A stretch of DNA of 64,000 nucleotides. Origin: Nostoc sp. UHCC 0926 (GTDB lineage Bacteria; Cyanobacteriota; Cyanobacteriia; Cyanobacteriales; Nostocaceae). Location of the stretch: positions 4,402,001 through 4,466,000 of the forward strand of contig NZ_CP117768.1 in NCBI RefSeq assembly GCF_028623165.1, read 5' to 3'. The position numbers and the translations under genes are program-made. Positions 59,812 through 64,000 of this stretch are shown piece after piece. Each line of letters begins with the position of its first letter. Positions within the stretch are counted from its first letter, which is position 1. Below the pieces are notes generated by a model. The model was given only the letters and a program-made list of their open reading frames with translations. It was not told where the DNA came from and ran no database searches.

Positions 59812-62800
59812 TTAACACTTGTGATTGTAACCATTGACAGCTAAAGCTTGATTGATTTGGTTTAAGAGGTCTTCCATTGATATCGATCGCGGTAATATTT
59901 GGGTAGCGATCGCACCCACAACAGTTTCTATAGATTCCAAACCATTCTTCTTCTGCTTGTCAATTTTCTCGTAAGCTACCCCAGGCTGGGAAATAGTTTC
60001 TGGGCGATTTAATCGCTGATTGAGTACCAAAATTGGTGGTAACTTGTCAGGCGAATCTCCCAATGTTTTCAGTGCTTTTAGCACGTCTTTGTGGATAGCG
60101 GATTCTCCTAAACAAATTAGCAGTAAGTCAACGCTTTGGTGGCGAATTTGTTGTAACACTTCTGCCCAACAGGGACTTATCGCCGCTTTGAAGCCTGCTG
60201 TTTGTAGGTACTGAATTAAAGCTTGGAACCACTCAGACCCCCGTTTAGCAGTTTCACTACTAATTGAGCAATTTTTTTCAGTCTGATAACCCTTAACTTG
60301 CTTGCGTCTTCCCTGTGGAAAATCACGCAGCATTGTCAAATCCACTACCAAGATGTTGGCAGGGCAGCAAATACCAGAAGCAATTTGCAGTACTGATAGT
60401 AAGGCATCTGTTTTCTCAGTGCGACTGCTCTTGTCTTTAGGAAATGGTGTTAAGTAAGGAAATACAGATAACCCTGGTATTTTAGAAGCTATTAGTGTGG
60501 TTGCAACATCGCAAGTAACCAGTGGTATAGCCGCCAAACGTGGATGCCCAATTAGTTGTTGCAGATAAATTTGGGCAGTGGTACTTTCGACATCTAGCAA
60601 AATTACATCGAACTGCCATACCCGCGCCAAGAGTTCTGCCTGATCTAGGTCATCTACTTCAATCACCCGGTGTTCTCGAAGTGAGGGGTGGGGATTGACC
60701 GATTCCAAATGGGGATTCACCAACCTGAGAATTCGCAGTGGAGTCTTAGTTGGGATAATTGCGCTATTGTCTAACCCTAGCTGCAAAACTGCTTGTGCAG
60801 CACATAATTTTTCTAGAACTGGTGCTAATACCTGATGCTCTACTGGCAAACTTAAGAAACCATCGGCTCGGTTAGCAAATGCTTGCTCCTTTTCGGCTGC
60901 CGTCGCTGTCACAATTACAGATATATGACGGGTTGCGCTGTCAGATTTCAGTAAAGTCAGCACATCCCAGCCTGATAGCAGGGGTAGTAACGGATTCAAA
61001 AATATCGCTATTGGTTGCAAGCGCCGAGCTTTTTCGACTGCTTCTGTCCCCGAACGCGCAATCACTACCCGATATCCTAAACCTTTGAGTTTTTCGGTCA
61101 AGTCTTCAATATATCGGGCTACTGCCTCGACTACCAAGACCAACCGTTGCGAACTAGCGGGATGATGCTGTGTGGGCGTACTGACATGCTGACGATCTGC
61201 CACAGGGTTTTCCCGTGTCTTTTGGTGTTGCGTCTGTTCGTCTTCTTTGATTCCCACATCTGGCTCAGAAAAGCCTGTTTTTGGCGGACTGGGCGGCAGA
61301 AGTAGTGTAAACTGGCTACCTTTACCTTCACGAGATAAGAAGCTGACATCTCCTCCGTGGAGGCGAGCCAGGGCCCGAGTTAATACCAGCCCCAAACCAG
61401 TGCCTTCAAATTGGCGGGTGAGGGGATTTTCTAGTTGTTGAAATTTTTGAAAGATTAAGTGTTGCTGGTGTTCAGGAATGCCAATGCCTGTGTCCCAAAT
61501 TGTAAAAGCAATCCATCCTTCCCAACGACTCACCCGCAGTCCAATTTCACCAGATATTTCGGTGAACTTAAAGGCGTTGGAAAGTAGGTGTACTAGCATC
61601 TGGCGCAAGCGCAATTCATCTGCCACTATCTGATCTAAGCCTAGTTCAATGGATAAGCTGAATTGGGAAGCAGATGAACGGGCATTTTGTTGAGTTTGGG
61701 ACGTAGCTTTGCTAGGTTGGGTGTGGATGGCTTTGGCTTCTGATAGGGCGCGATCGCACACAGCCTGAATTTTTACTGGCGTCAGTGTCAGATCCATTTG
61801 TCCCGTTTCCATGCGGGTCAAATCTAAAATGTCATTAACCACACTCATCAAGTGGCGTCCGCTTTGATGAATCAGTCCCGCATAACGGGCTTGACGCTCG
61901 TTAAGTTCTCCCAACTGCTGATCTACAAGCAACCGCGATAATCCCAGAACGGCAGTTAGGGGAGTTTTGAGTTCATGACTAATACAAGCTAAAAACTCAT
62001 CTTTCAACCGATTTAGTTGAATTAAATCAGCATTCTTTGCTGCCAGTTCTTTGCAAAGCTGTTGTTGCTCAGTCACATCAGTAGCTAAAACCAACCACAA
62101 ATCATTGCTGAGTGCAACCTCTGACCCTGCACTCATGACTTTAAACTCAGGACTATCTAATGGAATTTTGGCAAACTGCCAGATTCGCTCCTGACCATTT
62201 TGCACTTCGACAACGCAGGTACAAGTACCCACCTGACTATCCAAATAGCAGCGACTGTATACAGCATCTGCTGATGCTTCTTGCTGGGCCGGTTCCTCTG
62301 CACCATCATGCTCATTCTCCCTACTATTGGGATGAACCGTGATTGCTCGTTGAGTGACATATTCGGGTTTTTCGGAGGGCTTCGGCACAAGTATTGCCTC
62401 CACCTGTTGCCTAACTCCTTCTGGATCTTTCAAGACTCCTAATTGCTGCCACCAGGCGGGATTTCGTGCTACCACCTCGCCAGTACCCGTTTGCAACATC
62501 AAAGGCCAAGGCAGTCTTTCGAGCAACTGTACCAGTGGCTGGTGTCCCAATGATTTGGGTTCATTTGGTGTCTGCACACTAGCATCATACTCATGGCGAT
62601 GCTCACCAGACGACCTCTGGATGCCTGAGCTTAGTGACCCAGCTATGCGTTCCTTAGCCAACAATCGCAATAGACGTGAACTATCCAGCAGTCCCAAATA
62701 TCGACCATCAGAGTCAATCAATGCCCAATTTAAGTTCTGGTGTTTTTCGGCTTGTTGATAACCCAAGCGCAAGCTCAATTGCTCTACAGGCTCAGAACCT

Positions 62801-63072
62801 AATATTGTCTGTATTGGCTCAATTAGACCTTGACCCCAGGTAGAGAGTGATTGGTGTAAATTTAGATTTTTATCGTCACTATGTGCTAATAATATTTGGA
62901 TTAAACGGGCAGAATACAGCAATCCTATGGGGCGTTGCTGTTGATTCACTACTACCAAGCGATCGCACTGCTCTTGCTCAAAAATCTCCAGCACCACTGC
63001 CAGAGAACTTGTTTGGGGGCAGGTAGGTACGGTTGCCTGAAAGTCATAAAGCGGGTAATCTAGCATTAACAT
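59812..63072 (-). CDS. Large hybrid histidine kinase with CBS pair and degenerate receivers
   Basis: 1086 residues from ATG 63072; the frame extends to 63300 through repeat-like DNA and is trimmed. CBS pair about 1-150 (CDRLVVVNQQQRPIGLLYSA, ALIDSDGRYLGLLDSSRLLR), PAS-like about 190-345, HisKA with His366 in CISHELKTPLTAVLGLSRLL, HATPase about 460-590 (HLLSNAFKFTE, DTGIGIPE, GTGLGLVL). Receiver-like regions follow: the first has Asn for the phospho-Asp (AIFLNPLLPLLSGWD) and no Lys, the second keeps DVILLDVES, and the third is weak. CBS domains often bind adenine nucleotides, so an energy signal is possible. Output partner unknown. Confidence 0.87.
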   Translation of the reverse strand: MLMLDYPLYDFQATVPTCPQTSSLAVVLEIFEQEQCDRLVVVNQQQRPIGLLYSARLIQILLAHSDDKNLNLHQSLSTWGQGLIEPIQTILGSEPVEQLSLRLGYQQAEKHQNLNWALIDSDGRYLGLLDSSRLLRLLAKERIAGSLSSGIQRSSGEHRHEYDASVQTPNEPKSLGHQPLVQLLERLPWPLMLQTGTGEVVARNPAWWQQLGVLKDPEGVRQQVEAILVPKPSEKPEYVTQRAITVHPNSRENEHDGAEEPAQQEASADAVYSRCYLDSQVGTCTCVVEVQNGQERIWQFAKIPLDSPEFKVMSAGSEVALSNDLWLVLATDVTEQQQLCKELAAKNADLIQLNRLKDEFLACISHELKTPLTAVLGLSRLLVDQQLGELNERQARYAGLIHQSGRHLMSVVNDILDLTRMETGQMDLTLTPVKIQAVCDRALSEAKAIHTQPSKATSQTQQNARSSASQFSLSIELGLDQIVADELRLRQMLVHLLSNAFKFTEISGEIGLRVSRWEGWIAFTIWDTGIGIPEHQQHLIFQKFQQLENPLTRQFEGTGLGLVLTRALARLHGGDVSFLSREGKGSQFTLLLPPSPPKTGFSEPDVGIKEDEQTQHQKTRENPVADRQHVSTPTQHHPASSQRLVLVVEAVARYIEDLTEKLKGLGYRVVIARSGTEAVEKARRLQPIAIFLNPLLPLLSGWDVLTLLKSDSATRHISVIVTATAAEKEQAFANRADGFLSLPVEHQVLAPVLEKLCAAQAVLQLGLDNSAIIPTKTPLRILRLVNPHLESVNPHPSLREHRVIEVDDLDQAELLARVWQFDVILLDVESTTAQIYLQQLIGHPRLAAIPLVTCDVATTLIASKIPGLSVFPYLTPFPKDKSSRTEKTDALLSVLQIASGICCPANILVVDLTMLRDFPQGRRKQVKGYQTEKNCSISSETAKRGSEWFQALIQYLQTAGFKAAISPCWAEVLQQIRHQSVDLLLICLGESAIHKDVLKALKTLGDSPDKLPPILVLNQRLNRPETISQPGVAYEKIDKQKKNGLESIETVVGAIATQILPRSISMEDLLNQINQALAVNGYNHKC

Positions 63073-63754
63073 AGGGCTTTGGGGGTTCTTCTTCCTGTGG
63101 AAACCTCCGGCATCTCCATCTGCCAACTGTTGATGGTCTTTTCGCCTGAAGCCATATCCTCTAAGAAGACTCATATAAGCAACTCTGGTTATTTCAACGC
63201 CATTAAAACAACGGGATTTCCCCTCACGGACACTTACTTGCAAACTAGTGCATTTTTCTAAGAGGCGACTTTTCCTTTTGCCGCTTCTCATTTCTAGCAA
63301 CTAGCCTCCCTAGTGTCTTACTGGTATTTAAACTCCTCATCGATAGCGACGGCTACAACAATTATGGCCCCAAAGGTTCGCTTTAGAACCTTGAGGAATT
63401 ATAATGATTTAGAATGCGACAATCCTTTAAGTTCGTTTAAGTATCTTATCAAGGAGCAAAATAAAAAAATTTATCTATTTATTTATATACATAGATGAGA
63501 TACAAATAATAAATTAGCTACTCTGTCTTGTTATGCCGACAGATACCTGATCATCAAAGAACTACTAAGTCCTAACACTCAGCTGCTGCACTATGTTATT
63601 TAGTGGCTAGCACTATCTGTTAACACAGAGCGTTATTTTTTTGGGGTCGAATCACCAGTTTACTCTACATCCAGTATTACCATAGAAGCGTTAGCCAAAC
63701 TTATCAGCCCACGTTTCTTGGTCAGGGCGATTAAGGAGATGTATTCAAGAATAG
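63073..63754. other. Non-coding region upstream of the hybrid kinase
   Basis: About 680 bp. The part to 63300 is an open but unconvincing extension of the kinase frame (contains the repeat ATGCCGGAGGTTTCC in reverse). A small AAGGTTC/GAACCTT hairpin is at 63373-63392. An AAGGAG at 63733-63738 is followed by a 15-codon frame only. Otherwise AT-rich promoter-like sequence for both flanking genes. Confidence 0.5.
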
Positions 63755-64000
63755 ATGTTATTACCGATATTAATTCTGCAACCTGATGTTAATAAATGTT
63801 TAAATAATCCAGTTGACTTAGACAACCAAAAAGGTTTGAGCAGGTGGGTGTGGAAATTTATTGACGAGATTATTGCCCAATTTTACTACCTACCTATTGT
63901 TGCAACTACCTCTGGAAAAATCAACTATTTACCAAATTGGCTGCAACCAAATCCAAATAAGGCATACGCTGACAAGTACGTCTATGTATTTGCCAGCCAC
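63755..64000 (+). CDS. Partial open frame running off the window end
   Basis: 82 codons from ATG 63755 to the window edge without a stop: LLPILILQPDVNKCLNNPVD, then GLSRWVWKFIDEIIAQFYYL, then NYLPNWLQPNPNKAYADKYV. A TAG lies immediately before the ATG, so it cannot start earlier in this frame. The AAGGAG at 63733-63738 is too far for this ATG. The length without stops in AT-rich DNA favours a real gene, but the family is not recognised and the true start may be later. Confidence 0.4.
   Translation, partial: MLLPILILQPDVNKCLNNPVDLDNQKGLSRWVWKFIDEIIAQFYYLPIVATTSGKINYLPNWLQPNPNKAYADKYVYVFASH

Noticed and set aside
1..64000. tRNA, rRNA or riboswitch genes
   Set aside because: I scanned the gaps for cloverleaf-like or known conserved patterns and saw none; a covariance-model search would be decisive.

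Overview
This window looks like chromosomal DNA of a filamentous, heterocyst-type cyanobacterium of the Nostoc group. The evidence is frequent HIP1 octamers (GCGATCGC), heptanucleotide tandem repeats, many palindromic short repeats, PEP-CTERM proteins, Ycf20, plant-type glycerate kinase and, above all, a complete scytonemin (sunscreen pigment) locus. Its order matches what I remember of the Nostoc punctiforme locus NpR1276-NpR1259 with the divergent regulators NpF1277/NpF1278. It is not identical: an extra medium-chain oxidoreductase lies between trpC and trpA, and repeats fill the trpD-aroG gap. No rRNA, tRNA or CRISPR array was recognised.

Layout. 1-5 kb: a SAM methyltransferase, an orphan antitoxin, cobalamin CbiET, a dead IS200-like transposase and a decayed Gly/Ser-repeat PEP-CTERM protein. 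5.2-29.7 kb, all on the minus strand: scyA-scyB-scyC-scyD-scyE-scyF, a glycosyltransferase, tyrA, a DsbA-like oxidoreductase, aroB, trpEG, trpC, an MDR oxidoreductase, trpA, tyrosinase, trpB, trpD and aroG. 29.7-31.5 kb: a long divergent control region. 31.5-34.5 kb, plus strand: a PAS histidine kinase and an AraC-type response regulator. 34.5-35.9 kb: a graveyard of gene fragments and repeats. 35.9-44.4 kb: a divergent pair, an alpha-2-macroglobulin-like lipoprotein and penicillin-binding protein 1C. 44.5-50.8 kb: a sensor kinase, a small protein with a Coq4-like motif, a nitrilase-fold protein lacking the catalytic Cys, an aldehyde dehydrogenase and a small hypothetical protein. 51-54.5 kb: hisS, an IS5-type element split by a small insertion, and a nuclease-fold protein. 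54.8-64 kb: glycerate kinase, Ycf20, a lipoprotein, an ArnT-like glycosyltransferase, a large hybrid kinase and a gene running off the end.

How the genes work together. AroG and AroB feed the shikimate pathway. TrpEG, TrpD, TrpC, TrpA and TrpB make tryptophan, and TyrA makes p-hydroxyphenylpyruvate. ScyB deaminates tryptophan to indole-3-pyruvate, ScyA couples the two keto acids, and ScyC cyclises the product. ScyD, ScyE, ScyF, the tyrosinase and perhaps the DsbA-like protein are candidates for later, partly periplasmic steps. The adjacent two-component pair is the likely UV-responsive regulator.

The most interesting new observation is a conserved ~36-bp sequence. It occurs three times upstream of scyA and once upstream of trpEG, in the same orientation relative to the genes and containing TTGACA. 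It is a candidate operator or promoter module linking the scy core and the trp supply genes. Other notable points are three exact-length copies of a 96-bp palindromic element, repeat-derived in-frame insertions in several proteins (including the scytonemin response regulator), and an IS whose unfilled target sequence is also present in this window.
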